A DNA stretch of 64,000 nucleotides from Saccharofermentans sp. (GTDB lineage: Bacteria > Bacillota > Clostridia > Saccharofermentanales > Saccharofermentanaceae): the NCBI GenBank assembly GCA_024692235.1, contig JAILMW010000004.1, positions 52,789-116,788 on the forward strand. The letters run 5' to 3'. Position numbers and translations under genes: made by a program. Numbering within the stretch: position 1 is the first letter of the stretch; each line of letters begins with the position of its first letter. The notes under the pieces are model-generated. The model was not told the origin of the DNA. It made no database searches and saw only the letters and a program-made list of their open reading frames with translations. This document shows, piece after piece, positions 54,476-63,580 of the stretch.

Positions 54476-55564
54476 TCAGCCCTGTGTCTGAGCCTGAACT
54501 GCTGTGATAGCGACCGTTCCTACGATATCGTCTGCATAGCAGCCGCGGGAAAGATCATTAACGGGCATTGCAAGACCCTGAAGAACGGGACCGTATGCGT
54601 TAGCCTTTGCAAGTCTCTGAACGAGCTTGTAACCGATGTTACCTGCCTCAAGAGAAGGGAATACGAGTGTATTGGCGTGACCTGCAACCTTGCTCTCGGG
54701 AGCCTTGAGCTTACCTACGGACTCGACAAGTGCGGCATCGAGCTGAAGCTCACCGTCTACAACGAGCTCGGGATACTTCTCGTGAGCGATCTTAACTGCA
54801 TCTGCCACCTTTGTTACGTCGTCGTGCTTAGCAGAACCCATCGTTGAATAAGAGAGCATAGCGACCTTAGCCTGCTTGCCGGAGAACTGCTCGAAAGAAT
54901 CAGCGGAGAGCTTAGCGATCTCAGCGAGCTTAGGTGAATCAAAGTCTGTATTAACAGCGCAGTCAGCGAAAATGAAAAGTCCGTTCTCGCCGAGAGTGCA
55001 GTCAGGTACTTCCATCATGAAGAAGCCTGATACGGAAGATACGCCCTTCTTCATCTTAAGAAGCTGCAAAGCGGGACGGATAGTGTTACCTGTGGAGTGG
55101 CAAGCACCGGATACTGCACCGTCAGCATCACCGCACTTGCACATAAGGCATGCATAGTACATGTAATCTGTCTCCATGAGCTCCTGTGCCTTCTCGGGTG
55201 TGATGCCCTTCTTCTGAGCACTTGCGATCGCAGCCTCTGTCTCCTCAGCGGAAAGGCCCTTCTTCTCAGCCTTTGCCTTAGCAGCTGCAACCATTGTATC
55301 TACGCCTCTAAGTTCGATGAACTTATCGATATACTTCTGCTTATTCTCATCCTTGAAAGGATCTACGATCTTAGCGCCGGAGATGTCAAAACCTGCTCCG
55401 TACTTTTCTATCTCCTCGGGTGTTCCTATGATAATGAGGTCAGCGATACCTTCCTTGAGGATCTTCTCTGCTGCCTCGAATGTTCTGGTATCCATTGATT
55501 CGGGAAGAACGATAGTCTTCTTGTCGGCTTTTGCCTTTGCCTTGATGTCATCTATAAATGCCAT
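54476..55564 (-). CDS. pta: Phosphate acetyltransferase
   Basis: Converts acetyl-CoA and phosphate to acetyl phosphate. The ~330-residue PTA_PTB core is complete (DIKAKAKADKKTIVLPES start; GACHSTGNTIRPALQLLK; the end GLAMPVNDLSRGCYADDIVG). It is the short form without the regulatory N-terminal domains of E. coli Pta. A GTG at 55570 is also in frame; the ATG at 55564, with GGAGAG eight bases upstream, is preferred (362 residues). First gene of pta-ackA. Confidence 0.96.
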   Translation of the reverse strand: MAFIDDIKAKAKADKKTIVLPESMDTRTFEAAEKILKEGIADLIIIGTPEEIEKYGAGFDISGAKIVDPFKDENKQKYIDKFIELRGVDTMVAAAKAKAEKKGLSAEETEAAIASAQKKGITPEKAQELMETDYMYYACLMCKCGDADGAVSGACHSTGNTIRPALQLLKMKKGVSSVSGFFMMEVPDCTLGENGLFIFADCAVNTDFDSPKLAEIAKLSADSFEQFSGKQAKVAMLSYSTMGSAKHDDVTKVADAVKIAHEKYPELVVDGELQLDAALVESVGKLKAPESKVAGHANTLVFPSLEAGNIGYKLVQRLAKANAYGPVLQGLAMPVNDLSRGCYADDIVGTVAITAVQAQTQG

Positions 55565-55602
55565 TTGCACTGCTCTCCTTTATAAACAAAATTTCGCTCC
55601 TA

Positions 55603-55631
55603 AGTATACTCTTGTAACATTTTGATTTCAA
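55603..55631 (-). promoter_or_regulatory. pta-ackA promoter
   Basis: TTGAAA (55631-55626), 17-base spacer and TATACT (55608-55603) on the minus strand, ending about 40 bases before the pta start. Confidence 0.7.
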
Positions 55632-55632
55632 A

Positions 55633-56895
55633 TTACATAAGTGCCAGACAGACTTCGAGATTCTCTCTTGCCGTAAAGAAGAATCTGTCGTCCTTTGTCC
55701 TGTATATCATGCTGAGCGCGGGGCTGTCCTTATATGTAGCCACGCGGCTTCCGATCAAAGTACAGACCCTGTCAAAAAGATCTATATCATCACGAAGGAA
55801 AGCTATGGCAAGGATATCGGTAAGAGTATCGTATGCTTCATCTCCGTCGGCATTGCCGTATACGATGTAATAGTATTTGCTTATCGTACTGCCGTTCATG
55901 ATCCTGTTCTTGATCCAGGAATACGAATCGTCGGGAAGCTCTTCTACTTCCGCCAAGTGACGCATGACCTCTATCGTCTCCTCCATGTCGACAGTCGCTA
56001 CGACTTCGTTAGAATAGATATAGCTGATACTGCCGTCCTCGGATACCGTATAAGCATAAGCATAAAGAGGAATATCCGAAGCAACTTTTCCGTCCAGAAC
56101 GATCTGAAGCTCACGTTCGTAGCTTCCCTCCGGAAGAAGGCCGTTGGACTCCAGATCCTTTATAAGCAGAAGATCTACAGAAGAGAGCTCCACTCCCTGT
56201 ATCGTCGTGAGTTCATTTGTATAAGAATCGCTTTGAGGTACCAGTATGACGCTGGCGGACGTATCGTCGTCGTGGCCGTCGGAACCGTCTACCGAGACGA
56301 ATCCTCCCTGATCGTAGGAAGCTATCTGAAGCGTATCGGGAACTATCATCCCCGTCTCATCAAAGAGAGTATCCTTCAAGGAAACGATATTCTCATAATC
56401 CTCGGCATTACCGAAAGCAACATAGTAATCAAGATAAGCATCAAGCCAGATCATCCTCTCGGATACGGACTCATTCTCCATATCAAATCTCTCCAGAACG
56501 GCATTCTTGAGAGCGGATGCCTTGAACCTGTCGGATGTTCTGACATATACGCAAAGAAGCCTTGCCTGGTCGCTCAGAAGATACTCGCCGGACTCTTCGG
56601 CCCCCTCCTCTGACAGCCTTCCTTCGATCATGTAAGAAGAAGGGATCAATACGCCGTCCTCGCCGCCTGCTACCATGAGCTCCTTGGTCCTGGACCAGAC
56701 ATAATCAGCCGTGATACCGTGAGTCGAGGCGGAATCCTTGTACTCATATTCGATCACCTTGGAGGGCGTAAGGACTATATGTTCAGCATTGCCGTAATTA
56801 TGCGCGTACCACAGATAGGCACCGCCCAGTATCAGCATCACCGCCGCTATGACTATGACCGTCACCGTCTTTTTACGCTCAAAACGATATCTCAT
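55633..56895 (-). CDS. Uncharacterised exported or membrane-anchored protein
   Basis: Not recognised. After MRYRFERKK comes one span (about residues 10-31) with no lipobox, so the remaining ~385 residues lie outside the cell, anchored or released. The rest is largely helical with repeated short acidic loops. The stretch SDQARLLCVYV...RMIWLDAYLDYY has the feel of an alpha/alpha-barrel glycosidase such as GH8, but I cannot point to catalytic residues, so this is only a hint. It ends 24 bases before the pta promoter region and starts in a gap shared with divergent tmcAL. Confidence 0.7.
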   Translation of the reverse strand: MRYRFERKKTVTVIVIAAVMLILGGAYLWYAHNYGNAEHIVLTPSKVIEYEYKDSASTHGITADYVWSRTKELMVAGGEDGVLIPSSYMIEGRLSEEGAEESGEYLLSDQARLLCVYVRTSDRFKASALKNAVLERFDMENESVSERMIWLDAYLDYYVAFGNAEDYENIVSLKDTLFDETGMIVPDTLQIASYDQGGFVSVDGSDGHDDDTSASVILVPQSDSYTNELTTIQGVELSSVDLLLIKDLESNGLLPEGSYERELQIVLDGKVASDIPLYAYAYTVSEDGSISYIYSNEVVATVDMEETIEVMRHLAEVEELPDDSYSWIKNRIMNGSTISKYYYIVYGNADGDEAYDTLTDILAIAFLRDDIDLFDRVCTLIGSRVATYKDSPALSMIYRTKDDRFFFTARENLEVCLALM

Positions 56896-56917
56896 TGGAA
56901 TCCGACACTCTTTTCTA

Positions 56918-56939
56918 ATATAATCTCATTGGATTATAT
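56918..56939. promoter_or_regulatory. Symmetric divergent promoter region of tmcAL
   Basis: The inverted repeat ATATAATC-N6-GATTATAT places a TATAAT on each strand (56919-56924 plus; 56938-56933 minus). On the plus strand TTGGAA lies 18 bases upstream. The palindrome could also be an operator. Confidence 0.5.
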
Positions 56940-56977
56940 CAAATGTTCACCTGACTGAAAGGCAATACCATAGGCAA

Positions 56978-58204
56978 ATGAGAGTAATCGGCATCATCGC
57001 GGAATTCAATCCTTTTCATAAGGGACACGAATATCTCATGCAAAGAGCAAGAGAAGAGGTAAATGACCCGAGAGCCATCGTTATGGCGGTCATGAGCGGT
57101 CCTTTTGTACAGAGAGGAACGCCTTCCGTACTCCCTAAGAACATCAGGGCAAAGCAGGCACTTATGTGCGGGGCCGACGTAGTTATAGAGCTCCCCTTTA
57201 CTTTCGCCTGCGCTCCTTCCGAGAGATTCGCCGCAGGTGCCGTCGAAATGCTTTTCAGGACCGGTGTCGTGACGGATATCGCTTTCGGTATCGACAGCGA
57301 AGACCCGGAGCTTATAAAGCTGATAGCAGATACGGACCCGGATGACGATGTTATAAAGAAGTGCCTCTCCGACGGCATGAGCTTTCCCGCAGCAAGAGCC
57401 GAAGGCATCGTGGCAGCAGTAGCTTCCCATAGTATTCTTGATGCAGATAAGGAGACATCTCTTCGAAATGCACTTCGTCAGCCCAATTCCATCCTGGCGG
57501 CAGACTACCTTCGCGCAATAAAGGAAGTCGGTGCGGATTCCAGGTTCAAGGTCCATATGATCCCAAGAAAAGAAGGCTACAGCGCCACTTCTTCCAGAGA
57601 GATCTATCTGGCGCATGACTCTGTATCCGCTCTTTGCGATCCCATATCGGAGCTTATCCCTGATAAGGCACTTGCAGTGATGCTCTCGGGGTTGTCCTGC
57701 AGGAAGTATTCGTTCCCGGATACGGATCTTTTTGCTTCGGACCTTATAAACGACGTCAGAAGGTTCGACATATCCCATACAGCCTATATGGGTGACGGCC
57801 TTGACGGCTTTATCTCCAACACTTTCGCTTCCTTGAGGGAACAGGACTATAAAAGCTTAAGGAAAGCTCTTCAGACAAAGCATTTCACCATGCCAAGGAT
57901 AGGAAGGGCATTATCCTCCCTTGCGGTGGGACAGAAAGAAGAATATATAAAGGAAGAGAAACACCCGCGCTATATACGCATCTTAGGATTCAACCGCGAA
58001 GGCAGGTACTGTCTTAAGATAATGAGCAAGTGCGCACGTCTTCCCATACTTTCCAACTGCTCCGATGCCAAGGAGCATTACGCATCGGATCCTGCTCTTA
58101 AAGCACAGTTTCTCCTTGATATAAACGCACAGGAAGTTCAGGGAAGGTATCTTTCTATCATCCCCGGAAGCCAATGGAGCGAGGCACCCATAAAGACAAA
58201 GTGA
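56978..58204 (+). CDS. tmcAL: tRNA(Met) cytidine acetate ligase (TmcAL, YlbM)
   Basis: Activates acetate with ATP and forms N4-acetylcytidine at position 34 of elongator tRNA-Met, the bacterial route that does not use acetyl-CoA. The nucleotidyltransferase motif is GIIAEFNPFHKGHEYL with His14 and His17. The later SATSSREI stretch is the second family motif. 408 residues is full length. It lies divergently beside pta-ackA, which produce acetate; the neighbourhood agrees with the substrate. Its last 67 bases overlap the convergent DUF2752 gene. Confidence 0.93.
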   Translation: MRVIGIIAEFNPFHKGHEYLMQRAREEVNDPRAIVMAVMSGPFVQRGTPSVLPKNIRAKQALMCGADVVIELPFTFACAPSERFAAGAVEMLFRTGVVTDIAFGIDSEDPELIKLIADTDPDDDVIKKCLSDGMSFPAARAEGIVAAVASHSILDADKETSLRNALRQPNSILAADYLRAIKEVGADSRFKVHMIPRKEGYSATSSREIYLAHDSVSALCDPISELIPDKALAVMLSGLSCRKYSFPDTDLFASDLINDVRRFDISHTAYMGDGLDGFISNTFASLREQDYKSLRKALQTKHFTMPRIGRALSSLAVGQKEEYIKEEKHPRYIRILGFNREGRYCLKIMSKCARLPILSNCSDAKEHYASDPALKAQFLLDINAQEVQGRYLSIIPGSQWSEAPIKTK

Positions 58205-58587
58205 GGGGAAACACCCCTGTTTCTTAATACTCCGAAAGCTATAAAAGATATAACATAAATAAGCAGCAGGATATTGATCATCTTGTCCGCTTTGTACGTC
58301 TTACCCTTTATTACCTTAACTTCGTTCCATATAAGAAACCCCGTGATCAGGGGCCAGGTATAGTAAAGGAACGGATTAGCCGCCTTTGCAAGATCGAACC
58401 GTCCCGCGGCTATGGACATGATAAGGGTGGTCACACCGCAACCAGGACATGACCACCCCGTAAATTCACGAAATACACAGGGAATTCCTATCCCCGTTAA
58501 CTTAAGCCAGATAAAGTAGACTGCGCCTGCTGCAAGAACACAAAGATATGTGACAAGGTGTCTTCTTAATCGTGACTTCTCATCCAT
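58138..58587 (-). CDS. DUF2752 membrane protein
   Basis: 149 residues with four hydrophobic segments and the diagnostic FTGWSCPGCGVTTL with two cysteines near residues 47-50. Function of the family is not established. The ATG at 58587 overlaps the stop of the upstream DUF4234 gene in TGATG; a TTG one codon earlier is also possible. The 3' end overlaps the tmcAL 3' end by 67 bases on the other strand, so the two messages are partly complementary. Confidence 0.85.
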   Translation of the reverse strand: MDEKSRLRRHLVTYLCVLAAGAVYFIWLKLTGIGIPCVFREFTGWSCPGCGVTTLIMSIAAGRFDLAKAANPFLYYTWPLITGFLIWNEVKVIKGKTYKADKMINILLLIYVISFIAFGVLRNRGVSPHFVFMGASLHWLPGMIERYLP

Positions 58588-59318
58588 CAAGCTGTCTTGA
58601 TCTGCTTATTGACAGAATCCTGCATAAGGCAAAGACTTACGATGCCGAGATCAAAGATGCCAAGGACAAGGTAGATGATATTGCTGCTGCCGTTAGGATC
58701 TCTCTTCATGATGTCGACTCTCTCACCCATCCTGTACATCCAGTACCAGCTGTAGATACCGCATGTGATGATATCAAAGAGGATTACCATTCCGCCGCTT
58801 GTTCCCTGCTCACCGGAGAGCTGATTGATCTCCTCATTGAGCTTATATACCCAATAGTAAGAATAGATGCCGCATGTAACAATGGACAGAAGGATACATA
58901 CAACGATGCTCCTCTCTTCGATGCCGCTCTTGCTGCCGGGAATACTTGAAGATTCCGTGCTGCTCGTCTGTTCCGAATAACTTGAACTTCCGGAATAATC
59001 CGTGGCAGGTACCACTGCAGGAACGATATCCGTCTGAGGGGGAACAGGAGCAAAGGAAGCCGCAAGGGGCTCTTCTTCCTTATTCTCTTCTTCTGCTGCA
59101 GGAGTCTCATCTGCTACAGGCTCTGCTTCTTCCGTTGCCTCTGAGACAGCCTCCTCTGTTGACTCTTCCGCTTCTTGCGACTCTTCCTCTGAAGTTCCCG
59201 CAACTTCTTCCTTGACCTCATCCATGACGCTCTGGGCATCTGCAAGAGACGCACCGCAGGAAGTGCAGAAACGATTGTCATCGGGTACGTATGTACCGCA
59301 TTCAGGACACTTTTTCAT
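58587..59318 (-). CDS. Zinc-ribbon protein with DUF4234-like membrane domain
   Basis: The N-terminal zinc ribbon has Cys4, Cys7, Cys18 and Cys21. Residues about 30-130 are a Glu/Ala/Ser-rich linker of low complexity. The C-terminal ~110 residues hold two similar membrane modules (VTCGIYSYYWVYKLNEEIN and ITCGIYSWYWMYRMGER), which mark DUF4234. Function unknown. The ribosome site GAGGAG precedes the ATG. Translationally coupled to the DUF2752 gene. Confidence 0.85.
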   Translation of the reverse strand: MKKCPECGTYVPDDNRFCTSCGASLADAQSVMDEVKEEVAGTSEEESQEAEESTEEAVSEATEEAEPVADETPAAEEENKEEEPLAASFAPVPPQTDIVPAVVPATDYSGSSSYSEQTSSTESSSIPGSKSGIEERSIVVCILLSIVTCGIYSYYWVYKLNEEINQLSGEQGTSGGMVILFDIITCGIYSWYWMYRMGERVDIMKRDPNGSSNIIYLVLGIFDLGIVSLCLMQDSVNKQIKTA

Positions 59319-59382
59319 ATCTATCTCCTCTCATAACTTCTAATATAAAAAGATAATACATTTATGGATTTTCTTTTGCAAC

Positions 59383-59409
59383 AAAAAACGCTCTGCCGAA
59401 GCAGAGCGT
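59383..59409 (-). terminator. Rho-independent terminator after rpsT
   Basis: Minus-strand ACGCTCTGC pairs with GCAGAGCGT around TTCG and is followed by TTTTTT. Confidence 0.9.
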
Positions 59410-59435
59410 CACCGTTCATCTTATCGTGATCAGGA

Positions 59436-59693
59436 TCACTTAGCAGCGTTAGCGGCCTTAGCAAGACGGGACTTTGTTCTGGATGCAGCATTCTTGCTGA
59501 TGTGTCCCTTAGAAGCAGCCTTGTCGAGTGTGATCTGAGCTGTCTTGAAAGCCTCTGCGGATCCCTCACCTGAAGCGATGGAAGCCTTAGCCTTCTTAAG
59601 AACTGTACGCATCTCACTCTTCTTCATCTTATTAGCAGCTGTCTTCTTCTCAGTAACGTTAACACGCTTGATAGCTGACTTGATATTCGGCAT
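59436..59693 (-). CDS. rpsT: 30S ribosomal protein S20
   Basis: Small basic helical protein binding the 5' domain of 16S rRNA. MPNIKSAIKRV start and ISKNAASRTKSRLAK end are diagnostic. The ATG at 59708 would precede the TGGAGGTGA ribosome site, so the start at 59693 is right, giving 85 residues. Single gene with its own terminator. Confidence 0.97.
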   Translation of the reverse strand: MPNIKSAIKRVNVTEKKTAANKMKKSEMRTVLKKAKASIASGEGSAEAFKTAQITLDKAASKGHISKNAASRTKSRLAKAANAAK

Positions 59694-59776
59694 GTCATTC
59701 ACCTCCATCGTAGGTAGTTATTCTTTTTATGCACCGAAAGAGTTTATCATGGTTAATGTTATCGCGCAATAGGAAT

Positions 59777-60505
59777 TTATGCTTTCCCTGAAAATATTTT
59801 CTTAGTGGAAGCATATAGCGCGATACTTGCGGCGATCGGCAGATTAAGGCTGTCTATATTGGATGTATGCTCTATCCTCACGGGTCTTCCGATCTTCGAA
59901 TACTCTGCGGGAAGTCCCGTAGCCTCATTGCCGAATACAAGCGAGAAGGGCTCATTTATCTCCGTATCCTGAAGGAGCGTACTTCCGTCCAGCATAAAAG
60001 GATAGATATTATTCTCCGGGAACCTCTTCCTGTACCCGTCGAAAGTCTCGAACACTTCGATGTTGACCCTCGAAGAAGCACCCATGGATGCTCTTATCGT
60101 CTTCGGATCGAAGTTATCCACCGCAGGAGGTATCACTGCGATATCAAGGATCCCGAACCCCGCGCAGCTTCTCATGATGGTTCCCATATTGCCCGCATTG
60201 GAAGGATTTACAAGGACTACGTGGTTGCCCTCCTTCAAGGAAGCTCCTTCCTTTCTTATGATCCCTATGACAAAGCAGTTCTCCTTCTGCGAAAGGATAT
60301 TAAAGGGCTTTTCCTCAGTAGCCACGGGGATCTTATTTGCTTTGCAGATATCTCCGATCCTGTCTATAGTGTCTCGGGACGAGAACTTCGGGTGAAGTAT
60401 CACTCCTTCTACAAGATCAGGCCTTACATTAAGATATTCCATGACGACAGTCGCGCCCAGAGCGTATGTTACGTCGTCCTCTTTTTTATACCTTGAAACT
60501 TTCAA
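59777..60505 (-). CDS. SpoU/TrmH-family RNA 2'-O-methyltransferase
   Basis: Knotted SAM-dependent methyltransferase. Motifs 1-3 are present: NPSNAGNMGTIMRSC, LVFGNEATGLP, and SLNLPIAASIALY near the end. The N-terminal ~100 residues form a substrate-binding domain. The start codon appears to be TTG (60505) with GGAG eight bases upstream. Target RNA (23S rRNA or tRNA) cannot be decided from sequence. Confidence 0.9.
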   Translation of the reverse strand: MKVSRYKKEDDVTYALGATVVMEYLNVRPDLVEGVILHPKFSSRDTIDRIGDICKANKIPVATEEKPFNILSQKENCFVIGIIRKEGASLKEGNHVVLVNPSNAGNMGTIMRSCAGFGILDIAVIPPAVDNFDPKTIRASMGASSRVNIEVFETFDGYRKRFPENNIYPFMLDGSTLLQDTEINEPFSLVFGNEATGLPAEYSKIGRPVRIEHTSNIDSLNLPIAASIALYASTKKIFSGKA

Positions 60506-60547
60506 AACTCTACTCCGATATTTATGAACAAAATGTTAACCGTCAGT

Positions 60548-60576
60548 ATGACAAACCGATCTCACTATGTTATTAT
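60548..60576 (+). promoter_or_regulatory. Promoter of the DUF4870-like gene
   Basis: ATGACA, 17-base spacer and TATTAT on the plus strand, about 33 bases before the start codon, with GGAGGG as the ribosome site. Confidence 0.6.
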
Positions 60577-60608
60577 AAGGTATATTTTGTCACGGAGGGT
60601 AAGAAAAA

Positions 60609-60968
60609 ATGGAAAATAATGAATTCGAACAGAATCAGACTGTCATCGAAGCCAACGAGACACTTGAGGGCAACGATAAGCTCTTTGCTATCCTTGCTTA
60701 CATCGGTATCCTTTGGCTCATCGGTTTGCTCGTAGCTCCCGAGAAGGATCATGCTTACGTTAAGAATCACGTTAACAACGGCATCCTTCTTACTATTTGC
60801 GGTGTTGTAGCTAATATCATCATCGTTATTCCCGTTCTCGGATGGATCCTCGGCGGACTTCTCGATGTAGTTATCCTTGTATTCTGGGTACTTTCACTTA
60901 TCGCAGCTATCAAGGGCGAGAAGTACACACTTCCCATCATCGGAGACAAGATCACTCTTATCAAGTAA
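60609..60968 (+). CDS. DUF4870-like small membrane protein
   Basis: 119 residues. After an acidic N-terminus of about 22 residues come three hydrophobic segments. The sequence NDKLFAILAYIGILWLI and KNHVNNGILLTICGVV resembles the DUF4870/Tic20-like family (PF09685), whose role is unknown. Single gene with its own promoter and terminator, and codon use like that of well expressed genes (repeated use of the same preferred codons). Confidence 0.8.
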   Translation: MENNEFEQNQTVIEANETLEGNDKLFAILAYIGILWLIGLLVAPEKDHAYVKNHVNNGILLTICGVVANIIIVIPVLGWILGGLLDVVILVFWVLSLIAAIKGEKYTLPIIGDKITLIK

Positions 60969-60992
60969 TCTTGTTCAAGATTCGAATGACAA

Positions 60993-61022
60993 GGCCCGGC
61001 TCTTTCGAGTCGGGTCTTTTTT
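60993..61022 (+). terminator. Rho-independent terminator after the DUF4870-like gene
   Basis: GGCCCGGCTC pairs with GAGTCGGGTC around TTTC, followed by TTTTTT. Confidence 0.85.
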
Positions 61023-61073
61023 GTACCTGAAAAGCTATGTTATACTTACAAAAAAAACTAAGGATATCTTTAT

Positions 61074-62894
61074 ATGTCTGGCTCCCGTTCCGTTAGGATA
61101 TTATCACTGATCGCTCTTGCGATCTTATTCTGCCCTGCAAACATCTTCGCTTGTGTACCTTTTATCGTATTTGCCGCGATCTTTTGCGCGCATAAGATCA
61201 AAGATAAGAAGTATATATCTTCAAAGACAGATACAAAGTATATCCTTTATTCTTTCTTCCCCTGTCTTCTTCTCGGGATAGCTTTTCAGTTCAGATGGGC
61301 TGATGTATTTCCGACTGCCGCAGGACTGCTTATAGGCCTGTTAGCTTCACTTATAGCCTGCCTTTCGCTCCCTGCTCTTATCGCTTCCTATAAAACGGAG
61401 AAGGTTACTTTCGAGAATAACTCTTCCAAGCTTACCGGTTTGGACTACTTGATCGCAGCAGCATTCGGCATACTGATACCGTTCCTGGTATCTTCAGGTT
61501 CGCCTCTTATCCCCATAAACGGCATCAACGATTCGCATTGTCTTCTGACGGTAGGAAGGAGCCTTATCCACGGCAAGATAGTATATAGGGACCTCGTCGA
61601 GCAGAAAGGACCTATCCTATACTTCATAAATGCGGCAGGAGCCTTGATCTCCCCCTACGATTTTAAGGGAGTATACGTAATGGAGGCCATCTCCTGCGCG
61701 TTCTTTATAATCTTCGGCATCAAGACAACAAAGCTTCTTACCGGAAGTGCGTATTCTCTTATCTCTTCCATAACGGTCGGCATCCTGACATTCGTATCCT
61801 ACAGTTCCCACAGCTTTGCATACGGAAATACGGCCGAAGAGTTCTCCCTTCCCTTTATGGCAGCAAGCCTCTACCTTTGTGTTAAAGCGGTATCCTCAGG
61901 AAAGATCACATTCAAGGAGACTATACCGACAGGCATCATGATCGCCGTGATCTTCTGGATCAAATTCACTGTATGCGGAATGTTCATAGGTATCGCTTTA
62001 TACCTGTGCTTCTATTTTATAAGGCTCAAGGATATCAAGGGGCTTCTTAAGACCATCGCGGGCGTCCTTATCGGCTTTATCGCGATCAGTGTACCAGTCA
62101 TATTATTTTTCGTTGCCACCGGATCATTTAATGAAATGGTAGACATCTACTTCATACAGAATATCTTCAGGTACAACATGGGATCTTCGGAGGAGACATC
62201 TCTGATCACCAAGATCTTCGACCCCGTTCTCATGCTGGTCATGTACTGCGGCAAGAACTTCCATCTTCCCCTGTTCTTCGTGATCGGTCAGATCTTTATG
62301 TATAAGAGAAATAAAAAGACGGCATCCATGATCACCTTATCCTTTATCACATGCTTCTTCTTCGCATTTATAGGTTCCAAGTCGTATCCCTACTACGCCT
62401 TTGCCATAACCCCTCTTACGGTCGTCGGATGGACTCCTGCCGCAGCTGGGCTTAACATGATACTCAAAGACAGAAAAGCCGCTCTCAGAAATGCTCTTGC
62501 GGTAGCCATAGCAGTTATCACATGCGGTCTTTCCCTGGGAAATGCAAGAAATTCGGAAAACTACGGAATCAAGAAAGAGAAATACCCCGGATATTACCTG
62601 TCTCAGATAATAATGCAGGGCGATGACAGAAGCCTTATCTGCTACGGATTCCTTGACAGAGGTTTTTATACTTATACATATCAGGATCCTGATATGAGGT
62701 ATTTTACATACTTAAATGCAGACTCCGAGCATATCCTCGAGGTACAGCGCGACCTTATTAGATCTCATAAGTATAAATACATCATTACCGAATACGATCC
62801 CATACAGGCAGAAGGCTACAGCCTTATCGCAACCGACAAGAGCCCTACTGAGGATATCGATTACTACCTTTACCAAAGGGACGACAACGCCTGA
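61074..62894 (+). CDS. Polytopic membrane protein, probable GT-C glycosyltransferase
   Basis: 606 residues with a dozen or more hydrophobic segments. The outer loop after the third or fourth span has GINDSHCLLTVGRSLIHGKIVYRDLVEQKGPILYFIN. In GT39/ArnT-like proteins of Gram-positive bacteria this region carries the acidic catalytic residue before a K-G-P-x-x-Y motif. The C-terminal ~100 residues form a soluble domain. It would transfer a lipid-linked sugar to a surface acceptor. AAGGA lies nine bases before the ATG. No glycan cluster surrounds it, so the acceptor is unknown. Confidence 0.75.
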   Translation: MSGSRSVRILSLIALAILFCPANIFACVPFIVFAAIFCAHKIKDKKYISSKTDTKYILYSFFPCLLLGIAFQFRWADVFPTAAGLLIGLLASLIACLSLPALIASYKTEKVTFENNSSKLTGLDYLIAAAFGILIPFLVSSGSPLIPINGINDSHCLLTVGRSLIHGKIVYRDLVEQKGPILYFINAAGALISPYDFKGVYVMEAISCAFFIIFGIKTTKLLTGSAYSLISSITVGILTFVSYSSHSFAYGNTAEEFSLPFMAASLYLCVKAVSSGKITFKETIPTGIMIAVIFWIKFTVCGMFIGIALYLCFYFIRLKDIKGLLKTIAGVLIGFIAISVPVILFFVATGSFNEMVDIYFIQNIFRYNMGSSEETSLITKIFDPVLMLVMYCGKNFHLPLFFVIGQIFMYKRNKKTASMITLSFITCFFFAFIGSKSYPYYAFAITPLTVVGWTPAAAGLNMILKDRKAALRNALAVAIAVITCGLSLGNARNSENYGIKKEKYPGYYLSQIIMQGDDRSLICYGFLDRGFYTYTYQDPDMRYFTYLNADSEHILEVQRDLIRSHKYKYIITEYDPIQAEGYSLIATDKSPTEDIDYYLYQRDDNA

Positions 62895-62896
62895 TA

Positions 62897-63580
62897 TCAG
62901 CTGAAGGAAATAAAGTTCTCTATCCTCTCCCTGAATCGGTGCTGAAGACCGCACTCACGGATATTGTATGTGCCGTTGACCATTGAATTGAAATCGGTAT
63001 ATCTGTAGAAATAGCCGTAGTCCTCCCACAGGTGCATGAGCCTGTTCATGTCGACTCCCGTATCCTTTATAGGAAGTATGGCGAACTTATGCCCCTTTAT
63101 GCGGTAACCGTCATGGAAAGAATACTTATCCATAAACTGATCCCTGGTAAAGGTGTAGAGGGTAACGTCATTCTCCTTAAGAACACCTGTATCTCTAAGC
63201 CAGTTATAGAAAAGGTCCAGGAACTTTCCTTCAAAATTATTGATAACTATACCGCCCTCACGGTACCAGGAATCCATGACCGACGTATCCTTAACAGGCG
63301 CCATATGAAAGAATCTATTACAGTCGCGGATCTTATATACCTCACTGTTCAGATAATGGTTATATATCTTTATTACCACCGGAATAAGTCCCCAGAAGAA
63401 AACAAAGGACAGTACTCCCACGTTATAGTGCTTATACATACAAAGTCCTGACGCAACGATCACAGGCGCTATGACCAGAAGACCTACGATCGACAGGAAA
63501 ACCTTCCTTACGAGCCTGTCATGACTGTTCCTGCTAAGAGATGTGATCCGATACGGATCGTATTTTCTGCCTTTCCACAT
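62897..63580 (-). CDS. Uncharacterised two-span membrane protein
   Basis: Not recognised. After a basic N-terminus two hydrophobic segments (about residues 28-48 and 54-72) are followed by a ~150-residue soluble region with many aromatic residues and the stretches SWYREGGIVINNFEGKF and FHDGYRIKGHKFAILPI. Good ribosome site (GGAG) before the ATG at 63580. It converges on the GT-C type gene with only two bases between the stops, and no terminator hairpin is evident. Confidence 0.7.
   Translation of the reverse strand: MWKGRKYDPYRITSLSRNSHDRLVRKVFLSIVGLLVIAPVIVASGLCMYKHYNVGVLSFVFFWGLIPVVIKIYNHYLNSEVYKIRDCNRFFHMAPVKDTSVMDSWYREGGIVINNFEGKFLDLFYNWLRDTGVLKENDVTLYTFTRDQFMDKYSFHDGYRIKGHKFAILPIKDTGVDMNRLMHLWEDYGYFYRYTDFNSMVNGTYNIRECGLQHRFRERIENFISFS

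Noticed and set aside
56939..57778. A 279-codon frame antisense to tmcAL
   Set aside because: Composition of a shadow frame; tmcAL has clear motifs and a ribosome site.
58203..58222. AGGGG-AAAC-ACCCCT hairpin as a tmcAL terminator
   Set aside because: Short stem with a broken T tract and inside the DUF2752 coding sequence; too weak to list.
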